The position numbers and the translations under genes are program-made. A model generated the notes under the pieces. The model had not been told where the DNA came from, made no database searches, and worked only from the letters and a program-made list of their open reading frames with translations. 47,272 nt of DNA, from positions 1 to 47,272 of the forward strand of contig PSRM01000244.1 in the NCBI GenBank assembly GCA_003176045.1, read 5' to 3'. Source of the stretch: Verrucomicrobiota bacterium (GTDB taxonomy: Bacteria > Verrucomicrobiota > Verrucomicrobiia > Limisphaerales > UBA8199). Below, piece after piece: positions 25,820 to 33,598 of the stretch. How positions within the stretch are numbered: the stretch's first letter is position 1; every line of letters starts with the position of its first letter.

Positions 25820-28800
25820 ATGTCCACAAAACGTATCATCGAAATTCCCCGTGGCCGGTTTTTCACCGTACTCACTTTGCTGACAGCGCTCGGCTTCCTT
25901 GTCGCGAATTCGTCACTCGCCCAAACGTTGAAACTCCGATTCCCGTTCGACGACGCCGGGCCGGGCACCACGACTGCCAGCGACACGAGCGGCGGCGGGC
26001 TGGCCGTAACGCTGAATATGGAGTCTCAAACCGCGGGCAACGCTGTGGATCTTCACGGTGCCGCCGGCTCTGGCATTCAAGGCCAGGGGCGAGCCTTGAA
26101 TCAATCCACCAACAACATCCTGGGCAATGTCCCAGGCACCATCGCGTTCGTGAACAACGATCCAAACATCGGCAGCCTGGGTACAGTCAGCAGCTTTACC
26201 GCAACCATTTGGTTCAAGCTGACCTCCCCGCCCGCGAATACGGTGAATCAGGGACCGCGGTTTTTCATCATTGGCACCAACACAGTTATTGATTCCGGTG
26301 CAGCGAACAGCATCGCGATGAACTTTAATACCGCGGCCGGCTTTCCCAGCAACTCCATTGTCGGCCGCGTCAACGGCGGCACCGTTTCGCTTCCGATGTA
26401 CTCTCCATATCCCGTCGGAGTGTGGCAGTTTCTCGCCCTGACATACGATGGGAGCGCCAATGCCATAATTTATTACGGGACAGAAGCCAGTCCGGCCAAG
26501 CTTATGGCGGTCAATAACGTCGGCGCACAAACCATCAACTTTGGCACCAGCGGCACCTTGCAGATCGGCAACCGGCTCAACGGGCGAGCTCGCGCCGTAC
26601 CCGGTTGGCTTGACGAATTCCGCTTCTACGCCGGCGCCGGCGACGTGAACTTCGTGGAAAGCATTCGGCAGTCTTCGTGCCCGGTCCTCATCTCCGGGCT
26701 GACGCCGGACGGATCAACGCTCATGGAGGGCACCAACGCCCTTTCCTTCACTGCCAGTTCCGCCAATACCATTAACACGAATTCAATCAAGGTCGCCCTG
26801 AACGGCACGGATATTTCCAGCAATCTGGTCTTTGGCGGTACCCCGTCTGCCGTCACCGTAAGCTACACGGGCCTTCCGGTTAATCCCACGTTGGTCAATA
26901 ACGCCAACTTGAACGGAGCCAGACTTGGCATCCGCGTGACCGATGCGGGCGGAATCATCGCCAGCAACCTCTATACTTATGACACTTTCAGCCCAACCAA
27001 TTTTACCTGGGAAGTGGAAGATTACAATTATTCGACCAATGCGCCCTTTAGCGGCGGCGGCAATTTTATTGATAACCCGCGGTATGCGTTCGTGTCCGCG
27101 GCCGATACCTACTACCAAAAGGCATCGGAGATCCTGGATGATTATGACGATAATGGGAACCCGGCCGGCACGTCACGGATCTACCGCAGCGCGCTTGATT
27201 CCGTGGAAACCGAGTTCTGCCTGGGCACGGGCAACAATGGCGGCACCTCCGTCGGCGAACTCATGAGGCAAAAGGTCCTCGACGCTTTTGCTTTGGATTC
27301 AACCATTCGCGAGGTCAATGTCGGCTACTTCGACGGCGGCACAGGCGCCGACTTGCCAAACTGGATGAATTACACCAGAACTTTTCCCGCGGGTCCGTTC
27401 AATGTCTATACGCGTGTGGCCAGCGGAGGTGGCACGCTTTCATCCACTCTTTCCCAGGTGACCAGCGGCGTCGGCACGACCACGCAAACGACCAACCTGT
27501 TGGGCACATTTACGTTTGCTAACACCGGCGGCTGGGATTCCTTCGCCTGGGTGCCTTTGCGTGATTCGGGGGGGAATCTGGTTCGCCTCAACCTGGGTGG
27601 CGTCGCCACGCTTAGGCTCACAGCAGGCTCGGCCGGCGGCGGCAACAATAACTTCATCATGCTCACTCCGGCCAACACCAATTTGCCGACGATCTCGAAC
27701 ATTTATCCCAACGGCACGAACATGTTCCAACCCTGGCCCACATTGTCTTTTACAGTCGCCTCGCCCACAGGCATCGCCATCAACAATAACAGCATTCGCG
27801 TGCAGCTCAGTGTGGCGACCATCACCAGGAGCTTCGTGACCAATTTGACCTCCACCAATGGACTCACAATCACTGTAACCACTTCCAACAAAACCGTTAG
27901 CTGCAACCTCATCACTAATGCAGCATATACTGCGGTGATCTCTGTCACCGATGCCATCGGTTCACCAGCAGTACAGAACCTGTCTTTTGACACGTACAGC
28001 AAGATTCTGACCTGGGAAGCGGAGGATTACGATTACGGCGGCGGGCTTACCTACGACCCGACCAACACCGTAAACGAGTACGCAAACGCTGTTGGCACCG
28101 TGGATGTTGACTACCATGACGTCAGCGCGACTCAAGGCACGCACATTTATCGGCCAAGCGATACCGCCGGCACAGAAGTCAATGGCGATAGCCCCCCAAG
28201 GCTCGAGTACATTGGAACGGGGTTCACCGACTATGACGTTGGATGGTACGACAACGGGGATTGGAATAATTACACACGAACGATACCGACCGGACAGTTT
28301 AACGTTGTAATGCGCGCCGCCAACGGAACTACGGGCAATGGAAGCGTCGCTCTGTCCAGAGTGACCAGTGGCGTCGGTACTACAACCCAAACGACGGCAG
28401 CCCTCGGCACGTTCACGATTCCAGCGACCGGCGGCTGGCAAACTTACACCTGGGTGCCGCTGCGGGATGTCGGCGGCAACCTCGTGCAGCTCACGGGCAC
28501 GGGCGTTCAGCAAACATTGCGGGCAACCAGCGGCGGCGGCAATAACGCGAACTTCTACCTGCTCATTGCAGCGAACACCAACCAACCGACGATCGCCAGC
28601 TTTTATCCGAATGGCGCCACGTTCTTCCAGGCCACGAATAGATTCGCCTTCACAGTCAACGCCGCCGGCGGCAGCACCATCAGTTCGAACAGCGTCACAG
28701 TCACTCTCGACGGCACAGTGTTGACAGGGCTGCAATTCACCGGCTCGCCCTCGACAGGCTGGACCGTGTTTTACAACGGGCTCACGCAAAACACTAATCA

Positions 28801-29665
28801 TACCGTGACTATCAACGTCACCGACTCCAACGGCAACACCGCTACCCTTACGGTCACCTTCGATACCTTCAAGTCGAGCTATTACACCTGGGAGGCCGAA
28901 GACTACGACCACGATAGCGGGCAATTTACTGATAATCCGCAAGTGGATGCATACGCCGGCCTGGGGGCGGTCGCCGGCGTTGACTTCAACGACGTGAACA
29001 CGGGTGGCACTTACCTGTATCGCCCGAGCGGCACCGCCACCGAAATCACCGCCGATACTCCGCGCGCGCAATTTGCCGGAACCAATGATTACAACATCGG
29101 TTTCTTTGGCGCAGGCGAATGGGGCAATTACACCCGGACTTATCCGGGCGGCACCTATAACGTCTGGGGCCGCTTCGCCTGCGGTTCGGCCAATACATCG
29201 CAGGCCGTCCTCTCCATCGTCACCAGCGGATGGGGAACTACGTCTCAAACCACGAACTTCCTCGGAACGTTCGCGGTTCCGACTACAGGCTGGGCGTCGT
29301 TCGGCTGGATTCCCATGCGGGACAACAACGGAAACCTGGCGAGCGTGACGCTCAACGGTTCCACAAACACGTTGAAAATGCTGCGCGATCCAACGCCGCC
29401 GTTTGCAGACGTGAATGTGAACTTCCTGATGCTCGTGCCGGTGTTGCAAGGGCCGGTCCTGAGCGCGTCTCACAGCGGAAATAACATCATCATTTCCTTC
29501 CTGAGCGAGGACGGTCTGACCTACCAGTTGCAATTTAAGAACAACATCACCGACCTTGCCTGGACATCGCTTGGCAATTCAATTCTCGGTGATGGAACAA
29601 TCAAATCCTTCAGCGATTCGAGTACTGGGACCCACAAGTACTATCGGGTTCTGGCCACGCAATGA
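25820..29665 (+). CDS. Large secreted protein with LamG-like lectin domain and three CBM6-like modules
   Basis: A 1281-residue exported protein. A signal peptide (about 1-35, ending SSLAQ) is followed by a LamG/concanavalin-like domain (about 36-285). Then come three alternating units of an Ig-like linker and a CBM6-like module. The modules start at about 394 (FTWEVEDYNY), 730 (LTWEAEDYDY) and 1021 (YTWEAEDYDH), and each contains a (W/N)NYTRT strand and a (V/I)TSG.GTT.QTT motif. A C-terminal tail (from about 1225) ends HKYYRVLATQ, similar in style to the GH5 gene at 565. No catalytic domain was recognised, so it is probably a carbohydrate-binding surface or secreted protein. The gene has its own repeat-rich upstream region; the pseudopilin lies about 370 bp downstream. 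Confidence 0.8.
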   Translation: MSTKRIIEIPRGRFFTVLTLLTALGFLVANSSLAQTLKLRFPFDDAGPGTTTASDTSGGGLAVTLNMESQTAGNAVDLHGAAGSGIQGQGRALNQSTNNILGNVPGTIAFVNNDPNIGSLGTVSSFTATIWFKLTSPPANTVNQGPRFFIIGTNTVIDSGAANSIAMNFNTAAGFPSNSIVGRVNGGTVSLPMYSPYPVGVWQFLALTYDGSANAIIYYGTEASPAKLMAVNNVGAQTINFGTSGTLQIGNRLNGRARAVPGWLDEFRFYAGAGDVNFVESIRQSSCPVLISGLTPDGSTLMEGTNALSFTASSANTINTNSIKVALNGTDISSNLVFGGTPSAVTVSYTGLPVNPTLVNNANLNGARLGIRVTDAGGIIASNLYTYDTFSPTNFTWEVEDYNYSTNAPFSGGGNFIDNPRYAFVSAADTYYQKASEILDDYDDNGNPAGTSRIYRSALDSVETEFCLGTGNNGGTSVGELMRQKVLDAFALDSTIREVNVGYFDGGTGADLPNWMNYTRTFPAGPFNVYTRVASGGGTLSSTLSQVTSGVGTTTQTTNLLGTFTFANTGGWDSFAWVPLRDSGGNLVRLNLGGVATLRLTAGSAGGGNNNFIMLTPANTNLPTISNIYPNGTNMFQPWPTLSFTVASPTGIAINNNSIRVQLSVATITRSFVTNLTSTNGLTITVTTSNKTVSCNLITNAAYTAVISVTDAIGSPAVQNLSFDTYSKILTWEAEDYDYGGGLTYDPTNTVNEYANAVGTVDVDYHDVSATQGTHIYRPSDTAGTEVNGDSPPRLEYIGTGFTDYDVGWYDNGDWNNYTRTIPTGQFNVVMRAANGTTGNGSVALSRVTSGVGTTTQTTAALGTFTIPATGGWQTYTWVPLRDVGGNLVQLTGTGVQQTLRATSGGGNNANFYLLIAANTNQPTIASFYPNGATFFQATNRFAFTVNAAGGSTISSNSVTVTLDGTVLTGLQFTGSPSTGWTVFYNGLTQNTNHTVTINVTDSNGNTATLTVTFDTFKSSYYTWEAEDYDHDSGQFTDNPQVDAYAGLGAVAGVDFNDVNTGGTYLYRPSGTATEITADTPRAQFAGTNDYNIGFFGAGEWGNYTRTYPGGTYNVWGRFACGSANTSQAVLSIVTSGWGTTSQTTNFLGTFAVPTTGWASFGWIPMRDNNGNLASVTLNGSTNTLKMLRDPTPPFADVNVNFLMLVPVLQGPVLSASHSGNNIIISFLSEDGLTYQLQFKNNITDLAWTSLGNSILGDGTIKSFSDSSTGTHKYYRVLATQ

Positions 29666-29762
29666 CTTGAATGAGCGCTCGAGTCCCGGCAGGCGCCAGG
29701 GGGGGCCGCTTGCCGGGATCTCGATCAAAAACAAATCTTACGAATCCAGGGCCACTGACAAA

Positions 29763-29806
29763 GTCCCAGCGCAGATTCCCAATCTGCTGTGTCGCAGGTT
29801 TCCCAC
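29763..29806. repeat. Partial palindromic repeat (gcagattcccaatctgc type)
   Basis: Contains cgcagattcccaatctgctg followed by tgtcgcaggtttccc. A fuller version of this element is at 45728-45834. Confidence 0.6.
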
Positions 29807-29841
29807 CCAATGCCACTTACTTTTCAAGTTCGGCTGAGATC

Positions 29842-30024
29842 AGTCCCGGAGGGACGACAGAAAATAGCCCAGCGTTTCAACGCTGGGTTGGAGCGGTTGA
29901 ACGACATGAGTCCCGTAGGGACGACAGAGAAAGCGGTCTGTCGTCCCTGGTGGGACTTATGCCATGCCGGACCACGATCCCAGCGTTGAAACGCTGGGCT
30001 ATTTTCTTTCATCCCTACGGGATT
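29842..30024. repeat. Composite palindromic element, MITE/REP-like
   Basis: Outer inverted arms at about 29842-29888 and 29979-30024 both read 'tcccgnagggatgaaagaaaatagcccagcg...' on opposite strands. Each contains a cccagcgtt...aacgctggg hairpin (29868-29887, 29979-29998). The centre holds a third inverted pair (gtcccgtagggacgacag around 29910-29928 against ctgtcgtccctggtgggac around 29938-29956). It ends about 15 bp before the pseudopilin ATG. A simpler copy is at 8181-8245. Confidence 0.8.
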
Positions 30025-30038
30025 AAAGGCTCAAAATC

Positions 30039-30887
30039 ATGAAACGCAATAAAAAGCAAAACGGTTTTACTCTAATCGAACTGCTGGTGGTGATCGCCAT
30101 TATCGCAATTCTGGCGGCCCTGCTCCTGCCGGCGCTGGCGCATGCGAAGATTAAGGCGCAACAAATTCAATGCCTCAATAACCTGAAGCAACTGGCCATC
30201 GCGTGGTTCAGTTACAGTAATGAGAACGATGATCGTATCTTGCCAACAGTTGGACAGGGAGGCTTGCAGGTGCAGACCACCGCTAGCCCTTATTGCCAGG
30301 ATGGAAATCCGGGTAACCAATGGATTTATGGCGATGTATCGGTTTTCCCCGCCGCCATCAACACCGACCTCATCAAAGCAGGACTGATTTTCCCTAATGC
30401 CCAGAACCTGGGAGTTTACAAATGCCCCGCCGACAAAAAGATAGCCGTCAACGGCGCGGCCACAGTCCGGAGCATGTCCATGAATGGGTACCTAAACCCG
30501 CTGAACTCATCCCCGCCTCCGACTCCGGCCTCATCACCTCCGCCGCCTCTCAATTCGGCCTACCGACTCTTCAAAAAACAAGGAGACATCACCAGCGGCC
30601 TCGGCGCGGCAAATACCTGGATCTTGATTGACGAAAACCCCATTAGCATCAATGACGGCTGGTTTTGCGTGGACCCAAGCCCGACCGCAAACAACTGGAT
30701 TGATAAACCCGCCACCTATCATGACCACGCCGGCGGCCTCACCTTCGCGGACAGCCACGGAGAAATTAAAAAATGGCGCGACCACAACCTCATCAGCTAC
30801 TCCGGTCCGCCCGAGACAGGCGTGCCCGCTCAGACGGGAGTGGACGATTTGCACTGGCTGGGGCAACGGACTTCATTATTTAGGTAA
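30039..30887 (+). CDS. Type II secretion-like pseudopilin (prepilin N-terminal methylation domain)
   Basis: A 282-residue protein. The prepilin signal is [20 protein letters not shown], with G9 before the cleavage point and E14 at mature position +5; the hydrophobic helix continues to about residue 32. Residues 40-62 ([20 protein letters not shown]) are the usual continuation in Verrucomicrobia/Planctomycetes pseudopilins. The C-terminus has [15 protein letters not shown], a variant of the H-X9-DG motif. It would be processed by a prepilin peptidase and assembled into a pseudopilus or surface fibre. No other secretion genes are nearby, as is typical of these expanded families. Confidence 0.9.
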   Translation: MKRNKKQNGFTLIELLVVIAIIAILAALLLPALAHAKIKAQQIQCLNNLKQLAIAWFSYSNENDDRILPTVGQGGLQVQTTASPYCQDGNPGNQWIYGDVSVFPAAINTDLIKAGLIFPNAQNLGVYKCPADKKIAVNGAATVRSMSMNGYLNPLNSSPPPTPASSPPPPLNSAYRLFKKQGDITSGLGAANTWILIDENPISINDGWFCVDPSPTANNWIDKPATYHDHAGGLTFADSHGEIKKWRDHNLISYSGPPETGVPAQTGVDDLHWLGQRTSLFR

Positions 30888-30902
30888 AGCCGGACGGACC
30901 GA

Positions 30903-31478
30903 TCACATCCACGCCCACACCATCTGCACCGCCGCCGCAGCCGCTAACGCCAGAGCTACAAACCACAGTGGTTTCTTTTTTGTTACAGTGCAGATAGACG
31001 CTGTGGCAATTGCTACGCTAAAATATGAAACTGCTACGCCGAGCTTCCCTCCGCGCTTGCCCGATTCGTCTCGGACTTTTTCCAGGTTCTCGGCTTTAGC
31101 CTTAATGTCTGCTTTTTCCTGTTCATACCGCGCCAGATCGGCGGCTATTTTCGTTGTCGCCTTCGTTACCTGCGCGTCATTGGTGTTGCTGCTTCGCAAT
31201 TGAAGCAGCGCCACCTCGTCCAGGTGCTGCTTGATGGACTTGGCCTGGTAAAACGCCCATTGATCGGAGGCCTGCGCCTGGTTGATCTGAACGCGCCCGC
31301 TGTACTTCCCGGCGAATTGTGTTGCGATCGCCGCAATAACCGCGATGATCACGATGGACAGAGATACATATTTTGTCCACGCCTCGCGCTGTTCCTTTTC
31401 CTTGGTGGCTGCACGATCGGCCTTTAGGTCAATGATGAATTGCTTTAACTCGCTAATTTCTTTATCCAAGTCGTTCAT
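30903..31478 (-). CDS. DUF4337 family membrane protein
   Basis: A 191-residue protein, convergent with the pseudopilin gene (15-bp gap). Residues 1-30 are charged and probably coiled-coil, followed by a transmembrane helix (about 38-56, VSLSIVIIAVIAAIATQF). SDQWAFYQAKSIKQHL (about 71-86) is the landmark of DUF4337. A long charged helix (90-145) and two C-terminal membrane helices (about 147-165 and 171-190) complete it. Function of the family is unknown. The start codon abuts a tandem 9-bp array on the upstream side. Confidence 0.82.
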   Translation of the reverse strand: MNDLDKEISELKQFIIDLKADRAATKEKEQREAWTKYVSLSIVIIAVIAAIATQFAGKYSGRVQINQAQASDQWAFYQAKSIKQHLDEVALLQLRSSNTNDAQVTKATTKIAADLARYEQEKADIKAKAENLEKVRDESGKRGGKLGVAVSYFSVAIATASICTVTKKKPLWFVALALAAAAAVQMVWAWM

Positions 31479-31483
31479 TGTTA

Positions 31484-31528
31484 GTTAATTGGGTTAATTG
31501 GGTTAATTAAGTTAATTGGGTTACATCG
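31484..31528. repeat. Tandem 9-bp array (GTTAATTGG type, 5 units)
   Basis: Units are gttaattgg, gttaattgg, gttaattaa, gttaattgg, gttacatcg, followed by ttacatggttac. The array begins 6 bp from the DUF4337 start codon at 31478. Confidence 0.8.
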
Positions 31529-31624
31529 TTACATGGTTACAATTCGAGGACGAGGAGGATTTGAACCAACTTTGAACGATCTCGAGATTGTCTGGCTCTA
31601 CACGATGAGATACAAATCTGGCTT

Positions 31625-33061
31625 ATGAATGGCGCTTCGGGCCCTCCTCCTGCTTTGGAGCCGCCAATCATCGAAGCGCCACAACCAATTCCGCTGCCGC
31701 CGATCCGGCCACTACGATTTCAACGCGCTGATTGGTGGGCCTTTTGCATTACTGCCGCTTGCGCCCTGACAGTTTATGTATTCACTCTCGCCCCGGAGGT
31801 GACGCTTGAATGGTCCGGTATGCGCTCCACGGCAGCCTGGTATGGCGGAGTGGCCGATCCGCCCGGTTTCCCGCTTTGGACGCTGTACGCGTGGGCATTC
31901 AGTCATCTGTTTCCTTTCGGGAACATTGCATGGCGCCTGGCGTTGTCATCCGCCGTTGCGGGTGCGTTCGCCTGTGGCGCATTGGCGATGCTGGTTTCCA
32001 GTGGGGGCGGAAGAATTCTGGATGGAATGACAGGCGTTCAGCGGCTGCCGGAGAAGCAAGAAGCCTGGCTGCGTATCGCCGGCGGGTTCGTCGCGGGGAT
32101 GGCCCTTGGCCTGCATCGGGTCTTTTGGTCCATGTCAGTGATCGTCGAAACACAATCGCTCAGCCTCGCTCTTTTTTCGCTAGTGATCTGCCTGCTTTTG
32201 CGTTGGGCCTACAGCCCCGATAATGAGGGCCTGCTCTACGCCGCGGTATTCGTGTATGCGCTTGAACTGAATGTTCACCAAAACCTCGCAATCGCAGCGC
32301 CTGGTTTGATTCTCATCGTGCTCATTCGCAACCCTGGTCTGGGGCGAGACCTCTGTTTTGTGGTATTTGTAGTGGTCGGTTGTTTTGCGACTATCCTGCT
32401 AACCGGGTTGTCGCAAATCGTCCCAGCGCAATTCGACGGCCTCACGATGAGTTTTCTAGTAATCGCCATGATGGCAGGCTTCATCTCCATGACCACCGCC
32501 GTGATCACGCGCAAATTCATGACGCACTGGCGCGCCGTATCGATAAGTGGATTGCTCCTGCTGGCCGGTTTCTATCTTTATTTTTACCTTGCTGTGGCCT
32601 CGATGGCCGATCCCCCATCCAATTGGGGTTACGCGCGCACCGTTCAAGGCTTTGTTCACCTTGTCAGCCGCGGTCAATACGAAGGCATTCATCCGACCGA
32701 TAACATCGAGCGTTTCGTGGGCCAGATCGGCGTATATTGGCGCAGCATAGGCCGCGACTTGGGTTTCATCTTCCTCATTCCAGCCGTCGCGCTTTTCTGC
32801 TTCCTGCGCAAAATGGGAGCTCCCCAGCGAGCCTGGATATTAGGATTAGTCCCTCTCTTTCTGTGCCTGTCACTCTGGTTGATCATCATGCAAAATGGAT
32901 CACCTGATCGTGCCAGTGCGGAGCTTACTGCGCGGTATTACACGCCTTCCCATGTGATCATCCTTCTGTGGGCCGGTTATGGTTTGTGCATCCTCGGTTC
33001 GTTCCTGATAGGGAAATGGCTCCCGAGGATCCTCCCTCGAGGCCAAGTCTTGCTAGGTTGA
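31625..33061 (+). CDS. DUF2723 multi-spanning membrane protein
   Basis: A 478-residue integral membrane protein with roughly ten hydrophobic helices. The N-terminal block TLAPEVTLEWSGMRSTAAWY and ADPPGFPLWTLYAWAF matches the DUF2723 pattern, a GT-C-like fold (protein O-mannosyltransferase-related); here ADPPG stands where most members have HPPG. A Pro-rich cytoplasmic N-terminus (1-30) precedes it. If active, it would transfer a sugar from a lipid carrier to an exported acceptor. It stands alone on the plus strand upstream of the broken small membrane protein gene. Confidence 0.82.
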   Translation: MNGASGPPPALEPPIIEAPQPIPLPPIRPLRFQRADWWAFCITAACALTVYVFTLAPEVTLEWSGMRSTAAWYGGVADPPGFPLWTLYAWAFSHLFPFGNIAWRLALSSAVAGAFACGALAMLVSSGGGRILDGMTGVQRLPEKQEAWLRIAGGFVAGMALGLHRVFWSMSVIVETQSLSLALFSLVICLLLRWAYSPDNEGLLYAAVFVYALELNVHQNLAIAAPGLILIVLIRNPGLGRDLCFVVFVVVGCFATILLTGLSQIVPAQFDGLTMSFLVIAMMAGFISMTTAVITRKFMTHWRAVSISGLLLLAGFYLYFYLAVASMADPPSNWGYARTVQGFVHLVSRGQYEGIHPTDNIERFVGQIGVYWRSIGRDLGFIFLIPAVALFCFLRKMGAPQRAWILGLVPLFLCLSLWLIIMQNGSPDRASAELTARYYTPSHVIILLWAGYGLCILGSFLIGKWLPRILPRGQVLLG

Positions 33062-33118
33062 CTACGAAACTCAGTTAAATTGAGTTAGCTCGTCCTTTGA
33101 TTTAAGTTGTTGGCGCCG

Positions 33119-33436
33119 ATGGACAACATTTTTACAAACGTTCTGATCGATCCGGTGGCTGTCCTCATCTATGGCAGCGGCTTACTATTCTGGCCAATTC
33201 GTCGCTGGATCAGGCGGAATAAGGTTCGGGGAAGGGCGCTGGGGTTCGTTTTCCTTATTTAGCTCATTTCGTATGTCGCGGTTGCTTGCTGTTGCGTTTC
33301 GATTCGCCTCGAACATTTTTACTATTGGTTCATCTTCCTTATCGAGCTGAACATTTTATTTACGATCGCTGCGGTCGTGGCCTGGATTCGCGACGCCCAT
33401 TATGAGCGGAATCTGGAGGCCAAGCATGCAGTTTGA
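33119..33436 (+). pseudogene. Small membrane protein gene interrupted by one in-frame TAG
   Basis: From ATG 33119 the frame reads 47 residues (MDNIFTNVLIDPVAVLIYGS...), meets TAG at 33260-33262, and continues in the same frame for 57 more residues to TGA at 33434-33436. Both halves are hydrophobic and coherent: helices around FLIYGS/LLFW, YVAVACCCVSI and IFLIELNILFTIAAVVAWI, ending in charged RDAHYERNLEAKHAV. This looks like one roughly 105-residue membrane protein broken by a nonsense mutation. TAG terminates several other genes in the window (ftsK, the MazF-like toxin gene, the PIN-TRAM gene), so recoding is unlikely. No family recognised. Confidence 0.6.
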
Positions 33437-33510
33437 TCACCCGGGGCAGCGGACCATACGGCATTAAGAGTAAGAGAAAGATTAAGATTAAGACTGGACC
33501 GGCGCGTTTG

Positions 33511-33545
33511 GGTCTGTGGTCTATGGTCCGTGGTCTGTGGTCTGG
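33511..33545. repeat. Tandem heptamer array (GGTCTGT type, 5 units)
   Basis: Units are ggtctgt, ggtctat, ggtccgt, ggtctgt, ggtctgg, similar to the array at 8291. It ends 53 bp before the ftsK start. Confidence 0.82.
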
Positions 33546-33598
33546 CGGCAGCCAGTAGTCGCTTGTCACCACTCTGCCGCCCTTGCTAATCTGGCGCA

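Noticed and set aside
29671..30042. Open frame between the giant secreted protein and the pseudopilin
   Set aside because: It is read from the composite palindrome on both strands and has no domain.
31546..31620. tRNA-like text on the minus strand (ggttcaaatcc T-arm-like motif, tagagcc D-arm-like motif)
   Set aside because: The T-stem has two mispairs, the acceptor arms do not pair and no anticodon loop can be placed. At most a decayed remnant.
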